A stretch of DNA of 64,000 bases, taken from the NCBI RefSeq assembly GCF_004402015.1, contig NZ_SOPW01000013.1, positions 1-64,000 of the forward strand. Direction: 5' to 3'. Each line of letters opens with the position of its first letter. The stretch's first letter is position 1. Source of the DNA: Filobacillus milosensis. Lineage in GTDB: Bacteria > Bacillota > Bacilli > Bacillales > Alkalibacillaceae. Below the pieces are notes generated by a model. That model did not search any database. It saw only the letters and a program-made list of their open reading frames with translations, and had not been told where the DNA came from. Below are positions 26,410 through 36,706 of this stretch, piece after piece. Position numbers and translations under genes: made by a program.

Positions 26410-26637
26410 GTGAAAAAACAAAAGAAGAGGCTTCTAGTAACAGGTGTGGTTGGGACAGTTGTAACATTTTTATGTTGTTTCACTCCTGTCCTTTTAATTT
26501 TATTAGGATCAGTTGGACTAGGGGCACTCACAGGATATTTAGATTACGTACTTTTCCCTGTATTAGCTATTTTTATTGGTTTAACATTCTATGCTTTTTA
26601 TAAAAACGAAAAATCTATTTCCAATGGTGAAAAATAG
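26410..26637 (+). CDS. merF: MerF-like mercuric ion transporter
   Basis: A 75-aa membrane protein with two helices. The segment CCFTPVLLILLGSVGLGALT followed by GYLDYVLFPVLAIFIGLT is nearly the MerF signature, with the vicinal pair C22/C23 in helix 1 that carries Hg(II) inwards. The second cysteine pair found near the C-terminus of Tn-type MerF is missing here. It starts with GTG after AAGGGGAG. Monocistronic under palindrome h. Confidence 0.85.
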   Translation: MKKQKKRLLVTGVVGTVVTFLCCFTPVLLILLGSVGLGALTGYLDYVLFPVLAIFIGLTFYAFYKNEKSISNGEK

Positions 26638-26898
26638 TTTTGTGTTTATTTTAGAGCAGGTGAAATTGCATGAGTGTAAAGTATTAAGAGAGGAATTTTC
26701 AATTCAAAGGATGAATTATTGCTCTGGATGTGAAGATTATGAAAGTGATCCACTATAATTTTGAATTGAAAACAGGAAAAGGGAATAGCCTCCCCATCTT
26801 CATACCCTAATGAGGAACACCCTGAAACAAAAGGACAAGAAGGCAATATCTAATTCCTGTTTTCTGCTCTACTATGATTAATGTTTTTTGTACAATAC

Positions 26899-28161
26899 TT
26901 AAATAACCTTCTTTATATTAAAAAATTTTAACATTAATGACGGGGCTTGTGGGAACTCAAGTCCTATCTGCCATGCACCCATACCACGTAACCTATACTC
27001 ACGGACTAATAGCATTTTGGCTGCAAAACTTCGAGAATCTTCAAACCAGACCACATGTGTTCTTCCTTTATTGTCTTGGTATTGAAACCATGGAGCTTGA
27101 TGTTGCTGAGAATAAAATATAGGTACCTGATAATTCATTGCACGCCTAGTTGCTTCTAGTGAAGAAATTGCTTTCCCACTATACTCATTACCTTCTAGCA
27201 ATGTCCAATCATATCCATACCTCGGAAAACCTAAAATGACCTTTTTGCTATTCATTCGGTTGATTGCATACTCAATCGTATTTCGAACCTGTTCAATGGG
27301 GGCAACAGGTCCAGGCACACCACCTGCATGGTGCCAATCATATGCCATAATAAAAACTAAGTCTACAGCAGAACCAATCCCTCCATAATCATACCCCAAA
27401 AGCCACGGAATCTCGTCACTTGTTTTTGGTGGGATAGCAACAGAGGTGATATATCCATGTGGCTTTAATCTTTCGCTCAATAATCTCAAAAATCCAGAAA
27501 ATAAATCTCTGTCGTCCGCATGAACCCCTTCAAAATCTATGTTTACTCCCATATATTGTTTTGTTGATAGTAACGAGAAAATGTTTTCAATTAATCTATT
27601 TCTTAACTCAGGGGAATTAAGTACTTCATGAACTAACTCCCCACTAAACCCTGATTCTGTCAAATTTGTTATGGTTGCGATGGGAGCTGAATGATTATTT
27701 TTAGCTGTTTGAATCGCTGTTTCATCATTTAAATCGCTTAACGACCCATCACGATAGAAGTGATATTCGAACAATGGTATATAACTAATGAGTGGTGATA
27801 ATAACTGAATGAGTTCCTTATCTTTTTCAGGTGTACGAATGGTAACATATCCCATACTATTTATTGGATAGCTTGGAAGTTCAGGAATTTTCAACCTCAT
27901 TCCAACGGTTAATTGATAAGGATTCCAAAAATTATTTGTGGCCATCAAAGACTCTACAGGAACATAAGTCATTTGGGATATCGTATAAAAACTATCTCCC
28001 GGTTGAACATTGTAAACAGACTGAGGAATAGCAATTGATTGCCCTGGAACGATATTTGTGTTTGTAATTCCATTTAGAGTCATGATTGACTGATAAGAAA
28101 CTTCGTATTTCCTTCCAATGGAAAATAAAGAATCGCCTTCCTTTACAGTATAAATAAACAA
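26899..28161 (-). CDS. sleL: LysM-LysM-GH18 spore cortex-lytic enzyme (SleL/YaaH type)
   Basis: A 420-aa protein with two LysM repeats (about residues 2-46 and 50-95), then a glycoside hydrolase family 18 domain with the catalytic strand YMGVNIDFEGV, FIMAYDWH and GAWQIGLE. SleL-type enzymes cleave cortex peptidoglycan fragments during germination. There is no signal peptide, as usual for spore-coat delivered SleL. The start is a TTG at 28161 directly behind GGAGGTGG; the in-frame ATG seven codons upstream overlaps that ribosome binding site. It is transcribed towards merF and divergently from merA. Confidence 0.88.
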   Translation of the reverse strand: MFIYTVKEGDSLFSIGRKYEVSYQSIMTLNGITNTNIVPGQSIAIPQSVYNVQPGDSFYTISQMTYVPVESLMATNNFWNPYQLTVGMRLKIPELPSYPINSMGYVTIRTPEKDKELIQLLSPLISYIPLFEYHFYRDGSLSDLNDETAIQTAKNNHSAPIATITNLTESGFSGELVHEVLNSPELRNRLIENIFSLLSTKQYMGVNIDFEGVHADDRDLFSGFLRLLSERLKPHGYITSVAIPPKTSDEIPWLLGYDYGGIGSAVDLVFIMAYDWHHAGGVPGPVAPIEQVRNTIEYAINRMNSKKVILGFPRYGYDWTLLEGNEYSGKAISSLEATRRAMNYQVPIFYSQQHQAPWFQYQDNKGRTHVVWFEDSRSFAAKMLLVREYRLRGMGAWQIGLEFPQAPSLMLKFFNIKKVI

Positions 28162-28254
28162 GTATATCCACCTCCAAATCAATGAATTCTATATACTATT
28201 TAACAATATGCAACACAATAATTTAATATGTTGAAACAAAACATTTGCAATAAC

Positions 28255-28274
28255 ATATTAAGATATTATAATAT
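28255..28274 (+). promoter_or_regulatory. Palindrome in the merA promoter (site d)
   Basis: ATATTAAGATATTATAATAT overlaps a TATAAT/TATAAA -10 region. A -35-like TTGCAA (28245-28250) lies 16 bp upstream of TATAAT (28267-28272). It precedes merA by 43 nt. Confidence 0.7.
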
Positions 28275-28316
28275 AAATAGAGTAATCACATTTTATTTAT
28301 GGAAGGTGAGTTTTTA

Positions 28317-29966
28317 ATGACTGAAAAAAACATTAGAGTTATATTACCGGTTCAGGGAATGACATGCACAAGTTGTGAGGTACATGTGACGAAAGCCTTA
28401 CAAGAGATTGGAGCAGCAAATATTGAAACAAGCTTTCAAAAAGGAGAAACTTTGTTTGAAATAAACGAGCAAGGAATTGACCAAGCCAAAGATGCCATAA
28501 AAAAAACCGGTTATGATATAGGAGAAGAACAAATCTTAACAGGTAATGAAAATCAACTAGATGATCTTACAGGAGATTATGATCTTTTAATTATTGGTTC
28601 TGGCGGGGCTGCCTTCTCAGCTGCCATTAAGGCTGTAGAGAAAGGTGCAAAGGTTGCAATGGTGGAACGTGGAACGATTGGTGGAACATGTGTCAATATT
28701 GGTTGTGTACCTTCAAAAACGTTGTTACGTGCCGGAGAAATCAATCATTTTGCAAAGCAAAATCCATTCAATGGCTTAAATCTATCTGCAGGTCCAGTTG
28801 AATTAAATAAACTTACAGAACAAAAGTCTGATTTAGTAGAAAGTTTACGAAACAAAAAATATGTTGATTTAATTGACGAATATGGTTTTGAGTTAATAAA
28901 AGGAGCAGCTAAATTTGTTGATGAACAAACAATAGAGGTAGATGGTAAAACAATCACAGCTAAAAAGTTCTTGATTGCTACTGGCGCTTCTTCAACAATT
29001 CCTAATATCCCAGGATTAGATGATGTTGATTATTTAACTAGTACAACAGCACTTGAATTAAAGGAAGTACCTTCACGTCTTGCTGTAATTGGATCAGGGT
29101 ACATTGCGATGGAATTAGGGCAACTATTTAACAATTTAGGTTCTCAAGTTACACTTATGCAACGAGGTGAACGTTTAGTAAAAGAATATGATCCAGAAAT
29201 TTCAGAGGCAATTGATGAAGCATTGACAGAACAAGGTTTACAATTTATCACAGGGGTTACTTACAAAAAAGTTGAGCAAGAGGGTAGCTTGAAAAGGGTG
29301 TATCTTGAAGTTAATGGAGAAGAAAAGGTTATTGAGGCAGAAGAGATTTTAGTTGCAGCTGGCAGAACACCGAATACATCATCTTTAAATCTGGATAAAG
29401 CCGGTGTAAGAATTGGAAATCGTCAAGAAGTATTTGTAGACGAATACTTACAAACATCAAACCCAAGAATTTACGCAGCTGGTGACGTGACGCTTGGACC
29501 ACAATTCGTTTATGTAGCAGCATATGAAGGTGGAATTGTTGCAGAAAATGCTCTTGGATTAGGCAAACGTACTGTTGATTTACGTTTTGTTCCAGCAGTA
29601 ACGTTTACGAATCCTTCCATTGCCGCCGTAGGATTAACAGAGAAGCAAGCAAAGGATAAAGGGTACGATGTTAAAGTTTCTGTATTACCATTAGATGCAG
29701 TACCACGTGCACTTGTCAATCGGGAAACAAAAGGTGTGTTCAAACTAGTGGTTGATGCGAATACACAAAAATTAATAGGTACTCAAATTGTAGCCGAAAA
29801 TGCCGGTGATGTCATTTACTCTGCTACACTTGCGATTCAATTTGGTTTAACAATTGATGATTTAAAATCTACACTTGCTCCTTATTTAACGATGGCCGAG
29901 GGATTAAAGTTGGCTGCGTTAACTTTTGATAAAGATGTTTCAAAGTTATCTTGTTGTGCAGGATAG
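28317..29966 (+). CDS. merA: Mercuric reductase with one HMA domain, copy 1
   Basis: The 549-aa cytoplasmic flavoenzyme reduces Hg(II) to Hg(0) with NADPH. An N-terminal HMA domain (1-70) has GMTCTSC (C17, C20). The FAD-binding start is [13 protein letters not shown]; the redox-active disulfide is [13 protein letters not shown] (C125, C130); [20 protein letters not shown] is the second FAD site; and the protein ends in the vicinal pair C546/C547 (LSCCAG) that receives Hg. I start at ATG 28317 behind GGAAGGTGAG; an ATG six codons earlier overlaps that site. It is followed by a 52-aa gene. A second copy is at 34970. Confidence 0.93.
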   Translation: MTEKNIRVILPVQGMTCTSCEVHVTKALQEIGAANIETSFQKGETLFEINEQGIDQAKDAIKKTGYDIGEEQILTGNENQLDDLTGDYDLLIIGSGGAAFSAAIKAVEKGAKVAMVERGTIGGTCVNIGCVPSKTLLRAGEINHFAKQNPFNGLNLSAGPVELNKLTEQKSDLVESLRNKKYVDLIDEYGFELIKGAAKFVDEQTIEVDGKTITAKKFLIATGASSTIPNIPGLDDVDYLTSTTALELKEVPSRLAVIGSGYIAMELGQLFNNLGSQVTLMQRGERLVKEYDPEISEAIDEALTEQGLQFITGVTYKKVEQEGSLKRVYLEVNGEEKVIEAEEILVAAGRTPNTSSLNLDKAGVRIGNRQEVFVDEYLQTSNPRIYAAGDVTLGPQFVYVAAYEGGIVAENALGLGKRTVDLRFVPAVTFTNPSIAAVGLTEKQAKDKGYDVKVSVLPLDAVPRALVNRETKGVFKLVVDANTQKLIGTQIVAENAGDVIYSATLAIQFGLTIDDLKSTLAPYLTMAEGLKLAALTFDKDVSKLSCCAG

Positions 29967-29997
29967 AAAAAAACCTTCTCTAATTGAGGTGAGATAA

Positions 29998-30156
29998 ATG
30001 TGTTGTATCAATCCAAACATGTTTAAGGACTCAAAAGATAACACTAAAAAACAAGAGTTCGAAGGGTGTACAAAAAAAGGCAGAACAAAAATAAATAGTT
30101 TGTTCTTGACAGTGGGAATTTTAGCCTTTGCAATCGTTGTCTCCTTTTTACGTTAA
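29998..30156 (+). CDS. Small membrane protein with vicinal cysteines, in merA operon
   Basis: A 52-aa product starts at ATG 29998 behind GAGGTGAG, 31 nt after merA. It begins MCCINPNMFKDSK, so a vicinal Cys pair lies at positions 2-3, with a third Cys in the basic middle (EGCTKKG). One membrane helix (~34-50, NSLFLTVGILAFAIVVSFL) closes the protein. I do not recognise the family. Its place between merA and the terminator suggests it helps deliver Hg(II) to MerA or anchors the enzyme at the membrane (inference). Confidence 0.7.
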   Translation: MCCINPNMFKDSKDNTKKQEFEGCTKKGRTKINSLFLTVGILAFAIVVSFLR

Positions 30157-30159
30157 TTA

Positions 30160-30202
30160 AAAGAAAGCACCTTAGGGGTTTGTACCCTTTGGTGCTTTCT
30201 TA
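30160..30202. terminator. Bidirectional terminator between merA operon and nadK
   Basis: AAGAAAGCACC pairs with GGTGCTTTCTT around TTAGGGGTTTGTACCCTT, itself a small stem. It lies between convergent genes and overlaps the nadK 3' end. Confidence 0.8.
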
Positions 30203-31009
30203 TTTATGGATATCTGTTTCTATCAAAAATTTTTCTTTCACCCTCTTCCAAAAAGGGAAGGGTCTATATCGCGCAAAGCTTATTTTTTCTTCAGCAACCT
30301 TTATCCCGATTCTTTTTATTATTCCTAGATTATACTCGGTTCCATCTATTCCTAACAATATCTCCTTGTTTGTTTTTGGTATATGTAGTGTTAAAGGTTG
30401 TTCTTTTGGTAAAATAAGTGGGCGATTTAGCGTACGATATACACTGTTGTTAATGGAAGCAATTTCTGTGACTTGCATTGCTTCGATTGTGGGATGAATA
30501 ATACTTCCCCATAATGAATGGTTATATGCAGTAGATCCAGAGGGGGTAGAAATAATGATCCCATCACCTTTAAACGATTCAAAATGATCATTATTTATTT
30601 CCACCTCTAACACCATCGTTGAAATGGATTTGCTTTTTATGACAATTTCATTTAAGGCTAAAAAGGACTTTCTTTCTCCTGATTCCAGCTCGAATTCTCC
30701 TTTTATTAGTGGGCATCTGTCAAGAATTGGATCCTCATTCATGATTTTTTCTAATAGTAAATCTGCTTCATCAGCTTGCCAATCAGCGTAGAATCCTAAT
30801 GTTCCCGTGTGTAATCCCACAAAAGAGGTGGATTCCGTATAAAATTCTTTAAAACCTTTTAACATTGTACCGTCCCCACCAATTGAAACGACCAAGTCGG
30901 GTGAATTATTTAGTTGGATTCCTTCTTCTAATAATCTTTTTTTGAATTTTTCACCAATTTCTCGACTAGTTGTATCTGGTCTTTCGATAATCTGAAAAGA
31001 TCTTATCAT
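30200..31009 (-). CDS. nadK: NAD kinase
   Basis: The 269-aa ATP-NAD kinase makes NADP. The GGDGTML motif (residues 44-50, D46 catalytic), LHTGTLGFYADW, LNEIVIKS and DGIIISTPSGSTAYNHSLWG are the canonical substrate-binding segments. Bacillaceae usually have two NAD kinases; this one lies in the mercury island and is not in a core locus, and could secure NADPH for MerA (inference). It is monocistronic, convergent with the merA operon. Confidence 0.92.
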   Translation of the reverse strand: MIRSFQIIERPDTTSREIGEKFKKRLLEEGIQLNNSPDLVVSIGGDGTMLKGFKEFYTESTSFVGLHTGTLGFYADWQADEADLLLEKIMNEDPILDRCPLIKGEFELESGERKSFLALNEIVIKSKSISTMVLEVEINNDHFESFKGDGIIISTPSGSTAYNHSLWGSIIHPTIEAMQVTEIASINNSVYRTLNRPLILPKEQPLTLHIPKTNKEILLGIDGTEYNLGIIKRIGIKVAEEKISFARYRPFPFWKRVKEKFLIETDIHK

Positions 31010-31260
31010 AAAATACTCCTTTATCTTTTAGATATTATAGTTTCCCTGTGTCTTACATGATAATTCACTATGTTTATTTTCTCCTTTATTCTAAGTTAAA
31101 CATTTTTTGTGTATTTCAAAATCAAACAAAGGCCGGGGATACGCATACTAGACCTGATTTATTATAGTCCCTATCGTATTAATTACCAGGCTCCAATCGA
31201 AATTGGAAGCCAGGCTGGAATAAGTGTTTTACTATTTATTATTTATGTGAGTCAGTTTAA

Positions 31261-31464
31261 CTATTGATGAGGGATTTTTTTGTCATTTTCTTTGATTTTT
31301 CGATTTTCATTGAAATGATAAACAGGACGGTCAATATCACTGTCATTGCTATCTGTTGCTGCACCATTAACTGAAATACCCGCAATAGCTACATCCTGTA
31401 GACGACTTGCATTGTTTATAGGTAAAATGTTTTTTTCACTATTTAAAGAATTATCTTTTTCCAC
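31261..31464 (-). CDS. Small hypothetical protein, 67 aa
   Basis: GTG 31464 lies behind an excellent ribosome binding site (GTGGAGGTG, 6-nt spacing) and encodes a hydrophilic 67-aa protein (starts MEKDNSLNSEKNILPINNAS, middle LQDVAIAGISVNGAATDSND). No membrane segment or cysteine. It vaguely resembles small GerP-like spore proteins, but I do not assign it. An upstream in-frame ATG at 31500 has no such site. Confidence 0.6.
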   Translation of the reverse strand: MEKDNSLNSEKNILPINNASRLQDVAIAGISVNGAATDSNDSDIDRPVYHFNENRKIKENDKKIPHQ

Positions 31465-31500
31465 TTTTATCACCTCCACTGTTAATATGTCCAAACCCAT

Positions 31501-31853
31501 AAATAAAAGACTCTTGTACTGATCATTATCTTTCCATTAGAAGTACTAGCTAACAAGGAATTCCTTTGGCCTATATCCCTTTATCTTATATCCATTAAGA
31601 ACCCCTAAATATACACTCCAAATAAATAAGAAGCATGTAATATAGATTCAATCCTGGGATGCCTGATGTATTCAACCTCTAAAATCATTTTAAAAAAGGC
31701 AATAACCGTTTCTTTAACTTTTAAGTTAAGGGTTTATTATAAATGAAATAATTTTAAGGTTATGTAACACAATAGTCATAGATAAACAAATTCTATTAAT
31801 TACTTAACAATAGATAACCGTTTACAAATTCTTTTTTTGAAAGGTTGGGTAGG
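31501..31853. other. Gap with hairpin ahead of the alsS-like operon
   Basis: No gene seen. An imperfect stem-loop at 31701-31738 (CTTTAACTT / AAGTTAAGG with flanking AATAACC / GGTTTATT) may be a terminator or leader hairpin. AAAGG at about 31841 serves the next gene. None of the AT-rich palindromes seen at other island promoters is evident here. Confidence 0.4.
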
Positions 31854-33488
31854 ATGAGAACAGCGAATCTTATCGTAAAAATGTTAGAACATGAAGGAGT
31901 TGAATATATATTCGGAGTCCCTGGTGAAGAAAATTTAGATATTATGGATGCCTTATTAGATTCTAAAATTGAATTCATTGTAACGAGACATGAAACAGGT
32001 GCAGCCTTTATTGCAGGGACATATGGGCGTTTAACAGGAAAACCTGGAGTATGTTTATCTACATTGGGGCCTGGTGCAACCAATCTACTTACTGGCGTAG
32101 CAAATGCCAATATGGATCGTTCCCCAATCGTTGCAATTACAGGGCAAGCCGGGTTAGATCGTCAACACAAAGAATCGCATCAGTATTATGATTTAATCTC
32201 TATGTATGCTCCTGTTACAAAATGGAATGCTGCAATAAAAAGTAGAGAAATCATTTCAGAGGTAATTCGTAAGGCTTTTCATGTTGCTTCTGGAGAAAAG
32301 CCAGGGGCTACACATATTGATATCCCTGAAGACATTGCAGCCATAGACGTTGAAGAACAACCTCCTTTATTTAAGGTTGAGCATCAATTGTCTGAAGCAG
32401 GTGATGAAGTGATTGAGAAAGTTAAAGATGAAATAACAAATGCTAAAAATCCGTTGATTCTTGCTGGAAATGGAATCACTCGTGGAAATGCATCTAAACA
32501 ATTGATAACTTTGGTGGAAAAATACTCCATTCCTGTTACACATACCTTTATGGGGAAGGGAGCTTTACCATGGACTCATGAGCTGAGTTTATTTACAGCT
32601 GGGCTAGGTGGGAAGGATTACATCACATGTGGTTTCGAAAATGCTGATTTAATTATTACAATTGGGTTTGATATGGCAGAATATCCACCAGTTAATTGGA
32701 ACCCTACTGGAGACAAAGTTATTCTACATATAGATACAACTGAGGCTGAGACAGATTCTCATTATCCAGTAAATTTAAATGTTATTGGTGATATTGCAAG
32801 TAATTTAGAAAAGATAACAGATTCTCTTCCTGAAAGAAAAGAAATAAGTCCATGGATTTCTAGGCTTAGAAAAAATATGCTAGATGAACTTAAAGAATAT
32901 GAAAATGATACAGAATTCCCTTTAAAACCTCAACGAATTATTTCCGATCTTCGTTCTGTCATGGGAGAAGACGATATTGTGTTATCGGATGTAGGGGCAC
33001 ATAAGATGTGGTTAGCTAGGATGTATCATTGCTATCAGCCAAACACGATGTTAATTTCAAATGGTTTAGCGTCTATGGGAATTGCATTACCTGCAGCGAT
33101 TGGGGCAAAACTGGTTTATCCAGATCGTAAAATTGTTGCAGTTTGTGGGGACGGGGGATTTCAAATGACAAGTGCAGAACTCGAAACAGCTGTGCGCCTA
33201 AAATTACCTATTGTTATTTTACTATGGAGAGATGACGGATACGGACTCATTGAATGGAAGCAAATGAAAGCATTTAATCGGGCATCACATATTAAATTTG
33301 GTAATCCGGATTTTGTTAAACTTGCTGAATCTTATGGAGCTAAGGCTTTTCGGATTAACAAGACAGAAGAACTAAAACCAGTCCTTCAACAAGCTTTAAA
33401 ATTAGATCAACCTGTTTTAATTGATTGTCCAGTAGATTATGGTGAAAATCTTAAATTGACAAAGCGATTAGGGGAGTTAATTTGTTAA
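31854..33488 (+). CDS. Acetolactate synthase large subunit-like ThDP enzyme
   Basis: A 544-aa ThDP enzyme of the AlsS/IlvB branch: MRTANLIVKMLEHEGVEYIF, catalytic glutamate in RHETGAAFIAGTYGRLTG, and the PP domain with VCGDGGFQMTSAEL (about residue 430) followed by WRDDGYGLIEWKQ. Acetolactate synthases join two pyruvates. There is no small regulatory subunit, so a catabolic or AlsS-like role is more likely than branched-chain synthesis. ATG 31854 lies 9 nt after AAAGG. It is first in an operon with an aldehyde dehydrogenase and the second merA. True substrate uncertain. Confidence 0.8.
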   Translation: MRTANLIVKMLEHEGVEYIFGVPGEENLDIMDALLDSKIEFIVTRHETGAAFIAGTYGRLTGKPGVCLSTLGPGATNLLTGVANANMDRSPIVAITGQAGLDRQHKESHQYYDLISMYAPVTKWNAAIKSREIISEVIRKAFHVASGEKPGATHIDIPEDIAAIDVEEQPPLFKVEHQLSEAGDEVIEKVKDEITNAKNPLILAGNGITRGNASKQLITLVEKYSIPVTHTFMGKGALPWTHELSLFTAGLGGKDYITCGFENADLIITIGFDMAEYPPVNWNPTGDKVILHIDTTEAETDSHYPVNLNVIGDIASNLEKITDSLPERKEISPWISRLRKNMLDELKEYENDTEFPLKPQRIISDLRSVMGEDDIVLSDVGAHKMWLARMYHCYQPNTMLISNGLASMGIALPAAIGAKLVYPDRKIVAVCGDGGFQMTSAELETAVRLKLPIVILLWRDDGYGLIEWKQMKAFNRASHIKFGNPDFVKLAESYGAKAFRINKTEELKPVLQQALKLDQPVLIDCPVDYGENLKLTKRLGELIC

Positions 33489-33516
33489 AGGTTTCAATTT
33501 TGAAAGGTGGGGTTTT

Positions 33517-34941
33517 ATGAATAAATTCATGTTCATTTCAGGTCAATGGGTAGGAAAAGAACTAGAGAAAATCCCCGTTTATAACCCTGCAAATGGAACA
33601 ATTGTTGGAACGATTCCTAAAGGAGGTACTGAAGAAGCAAAAAAAGCAATTGATGCTGCATCTGATGCATTTCCAACGTGGTCTCAATTAACAGTTTATG
33701 AGCGCTCAAATTATTTAGAAAAATTATTTCAACTTATGAACAAATATGAAAATGAGATTGCAGAAATCATGGCCTTAGAAATGGGAAAACCAATGAATGA
33801 TTCCATTGGGGAAGTGAAATACGCTGCATCATTTATTAAATGGTTTTCGGAAGAAGGGAAAAGGGTATATGGAAGAATGATTCCATCCGATCGAGGTGGA
33901 AAAAGGTTACAAGTAATAAAACAACCTGTTGGTGTTGTCGGTGCTATAACACCATGGAATTTTCCAGCAGCAATGGTTACAAGGAAATTGGGTCCAGCAT
34001 TAGCATCTGGATGCACGATCGTTATTAAACCTCCCACAGAAACTCCTTTAACAGCGATTCGCTTAGTTGAATTATGTGAGGAGGCAGAAATTCCAAATGG
34101 TGTTGTGAATTTGGTTACAGGCCGTGCAAGTGAAATAGGTGATGAATTATTAACCAATCCAAAAGTAAGAAAGATTACGTTCACTGGCTCTACGGAGGTT
34201 GGGAAATTACTTATCCAAAAAAGTGTTGATCAGGTCAAGAAGTTGTCATTAGAACTAGGAGGTCATGCTCCAATACTTGTTTTAGAAGATGCAGATTTAG
34301 ATATTGCTGCAAAAGGGGTACTCGCATCAAAATTTCGAAATAGTGGACAAACATGCATAGCAGGAAATCGGATTTATGTACATGAAAAAGTCTATGACGA
34401 TTTTATTCTGAAATTTAAAGAGTTAACAGCTAAATTGAAAGTTGGAGATCCTATGTCTATAGATACAGATATTGGACCATTAATTAATCAAGACGCTTAT
34501 GAAAAAGTAAAGAACCATGTAGATGATGCTATTGGAAAAGGAGCTTTATGTGTGTTAGGTGGAGAGGGAGAAGAGAAAAACAACACCTATTTTTATCAAC
34601 CTACCATTTTAAAAGATGTTACACCAGACATGTTAATTATGAATGAAGAAACGTTTGGTCCAATAGCACCTATTCAAAAAATATACAATGATGATGAAGC
34701 CATTCAATATGCAAATGATACACCATTTGGTCTGGCCGCATATGTGTTTACTGAAAGTTATAAACGGGCCAATCGAATTATTGAACAGTTAGATTTTGGT
34801 ATTATTGGTTGGAATGATGGTGTTCCTTCTGCTGCACAAGCACCATTTGGAGGGATGAAACAGAGTGGTATAGGAAGAGAAGGAGGTATTGAAGGAATAG
34901 AAGTTTTCTTAGAAACAAAATATATATCTATTGGGTATTAA
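33517..34941 (+). CDS. gabD: NAD(P)-dependent succinate-semialdehyde dehydrogenase
   Basis: The 474-aa aldehyde dehydrogenase carries E246 (LELGGHAP) and the catalytic C280 in [13 protein letters not shown], plus TPWNFPAAM and FTGSTEVG of the cofactor site. The C-terminus [15 protein letters not shown] and the overall sequence match the GabD branch, which oxidises succinate semialdehyde to succinate. GGTGGGG precedes the ATG. It lies 28 nt after the acetolactate-synthase-like gene and 28 nt before merA copy 2. With glutaminase next door this suggests glutamate/GABA turnover and NAD(P)H production (inference). Confidence 0.85.
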   Translation: MNKFMFISGQWVGKELEKIPVYNPANGTIVGTIPKGGTEEAKKAIDAASDAFPTWSQLTVYERSNYLEKLFQLMNKYENEIAEIMALEMGKPMNDSIGEVKYAASFIKWFSEEGKRVYGRMIPSDRGGKRLQVIKQPVGVVGAITPWNFPAAMVTRKLGPALASGCTIVIKPPTETPLTAIRLVELCEEAEIPNGVVNLVTGRASEIGDELLTNPKVRKITFTGSTEVGKLLIQKSVDQVKKLSLELGGHAPILVLEDADLDIAAKGVLASKFRNSGQTCIAGNRIYVHEKVYDDFILKFKELTAKLKVGDPMSIDTDIGPLINQDAYEKVKNHVDDAIGKGALCVLGGEGEEKNNTYFYQPTILKDVTPDMLIMNEETFGPIAPIQKIYNDDEAIQYANDTPFGLAAYVFTESYKRANRIIEQLDFGIIGWNDGVPSAAQAPFGGMKQSGIGREGGIEGIEVFLETKYISIGY

Positions 34942-34969
34942 AATCATGAAATACGAAAGGAGTTTTAAA

Positions 34970-36628
34970 ATGAGCGAAAACTTAATTAAAGTGAGACTAC
35001 CAGTTGAGGGTATGACATGTACAGGGTGTGAGGAACATGTGATAGAAGCATTAAATAAGGCTGGGGCAAAAAATGCCGAAGCTGATTTTAGAAGAGGTGA
35101 AGCAACTTTTAAAATAGGGGAAAATAAACTAAACGCTGCAAAAGAAGCGGTTCGTGGAACGGGATATAAACCAGGAAATGAAGCAATTATATATGATGAA
35201 AAGGACAGGAAGAAATCGACTGAACAACATGATGGAGAGTATGATTTAATAATTATTGGATCTGGTGGTGCTGGATTTTCTGCGGCTATTCAAGCAGTGG
35301 AAAAGGGAGCCAAGGTCCTTATGGTGGAACGAGGAATAACTGGGGGAACTTGTGTAAATATTGGTTGTGTACCTTCTAAAACAATGTTACGTGCAGGAGA
35401 AATCAATCACTTGGCGACCTCAAATCCGTTTAACGGACTTCAAACTTCGGCTGGCCCCGTAAATTTAGCTGATCTTATCGGACAAAAAGATGATTTAGTA
35501 GAGGGTCTCCGTACTAAGAAATATGTTGATTTAATTGATGAGTATGGTTTTGATTTTATTCAAGGTGAAGCAAGATTTGTGAAAGAAAATGCGATTGAAG
35601 TGAATGGGGAAACAAAAACAGCGAAAAAATTTATGATTTCTACCGGAGCTTCTCCTTCGGCTCCAAACATACCAGGTTTAACAGATATCGATTACTTAAC
35701 AAGTACAACTTTACTTGAGCTTAAGGAAGTCCCGAAACGATTAGCAGTAATTGGTTCTGGTTATATCGCAATGGAATTAGGTCAAATGCTCCATAATCTA
35801 GGTTCGGAAGTAACATTAATGCAACGTAGTGAAAGATTACTAAAAGGGTCTGATCCAGAAATTTCTGATGCCGTATCAACCTTTTTAAATGAGAAAGGAA
35901 TTAATATGTTAACTGGCGTTACTTATAAAAGAGTTGAAAAAAATGGGAATGAAAAAAGAATTCACATTGAGAAGGACGGGGAAGAACAAGTTATTTCAGC
36001 GGATCAAATATTAGTTGCAGCTGGTAGAACCCCTAATACCGCTTCATTAAATTTAGAAGCTGCAGGAGTAAAAGTAGGGAAAAGAGGAGAAGTGATTGTC
36101 AATGATTATCTCGAAACAAGTAATGCAAATATATACGCAGCAGGAGATGTTACATTAGGACCTCAGTTTGTTTATGTTGCAGCTTACGAAGGAGCTATTG
36201 TTGCAGATAACGCAATTGGTGCTGCCAAGAGGAAAGTTGATCTTCGTTATGTCCCAGCAGTAACGTTTACAAACCCATCTATTGCATCTGTAGGTCTAAC
36301 AGAAGAGAAAGCAAAGGAAGAAGGGTATGAAGTTAAAACCTCAGTGCTACCGTTAGATGCTGTTCCAAGGGCTCTTGTGAACCGTGAAACAACAGGAGTG
36401 TTCAAATTAGTAGCAGATGAAAAAACAGGGAAATTAATTGGGGCTCATATTGTTGCGGAAAATGCAGGTGATATTATCTATGCGGCTACAATAGCGATTC
36501 AATTTGGATTAACCATTGAAGATCTAAAAGAAACATTATGTCCGTATTTAACAATGAGTGAAGGATTAAAACTAGCCGTATTAACCTTTGGAAAAGATGT
36601 ATCAAAGTTATCTTGTTGTGCGGGCTAA
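34970..36628 (+). CDS. merA: Mercuric reductase with one HMA domain, copy 2
   Basis: The 552-aa paralogue of the reductase at 28317 has the same layout: HMA with GMTCTGC (C17, C20), [13 protein letters not shown] (C128, C133), and C-terminal SCCAG (C549/C550). The two proteins are alignable throughout with few gaps, differing mainly in the HMA linker. The start ATG lies behind GAAAGGAG. It sits in the alsS-like/gabD transcription unit and ends at its own terminator. No palindrome is seen directly upstream, so its control may differ from copy 1. Confidence 0.93.
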   Translation: MSENLIKVRLPVEGMTCTGCEEHVIEALNKAGAKNAEADFRRGEATFKIGENKLNAAKEAVRGTGYKPGNEAIIYDEKDRKKSTEQHDGEYDLIIIGSGGAGFSAAIQAVEKGAKVLMVERGITGGTCVNIGCVPSKTMLRAGEINHLATSNPFNGLQTSAGPVNLADLIGQKDDLVEGLRTKKYVDLIDEYGFDFIQGEARFVKENAIEVNGETKTAKKFMISTGASPSAPNIPGLTDIDYLTSTTLLELKEVPKRLAVIGSGYIAMELGQMLHNLGSEVTLMQRSERLLKGSDPEISDAVSTFLNEKGINMLTGVTYKRVEKNGNEKRIHIEKDGEEQVISADQILVAAGRTPNTASLNLEAAGVKVGKRGEVIVNDYLETSNANIYAAGDVTLGPQFVYVAAYEGAIVADNAIGAAKRKVDLRYVPAVTFTNPSIASVGLTEEKAKEEGYEVKTSVLPLDAVPRALVNRETTGVFKLVADEKTGKLIGAHIVAENAGDIIYAATIAIQFGLTIEDLKETLCPYLTMSEGLKLAVLTFGKDVSKLSCCAG

Positions 36629-36644
36629 TAAAATTCGATCAACA

Positions 36645-36677
36645 AAAGGCCTCTTAATTCATAGAGGCCTTCAATTT
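36645..36677 (+). terminator. Terminator after merA copy 2
   Basis: AAGGCCTCT / AGAGGCCTT perfect stem, loop TAATTCAT, followed by CAATTTTG. Confidence 0.75.
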
Positions 36678-36706
36678 TGAATAATAAATTAAAGGAAGTT
36701 AAAGAA

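Noticed and set aside
26638-26898. A 30-codon frame starting at TTG 26666 with CSGC
   Set aside because: The start context is weak and no conserved neighbourhood is evident; possible but not supportable.
33729-34184. 151-codon frame antisense to the aldehyde dehydrogenase
   Set aside because: It lies entirely within a well-conserved gene and is a codon-usage shadow.
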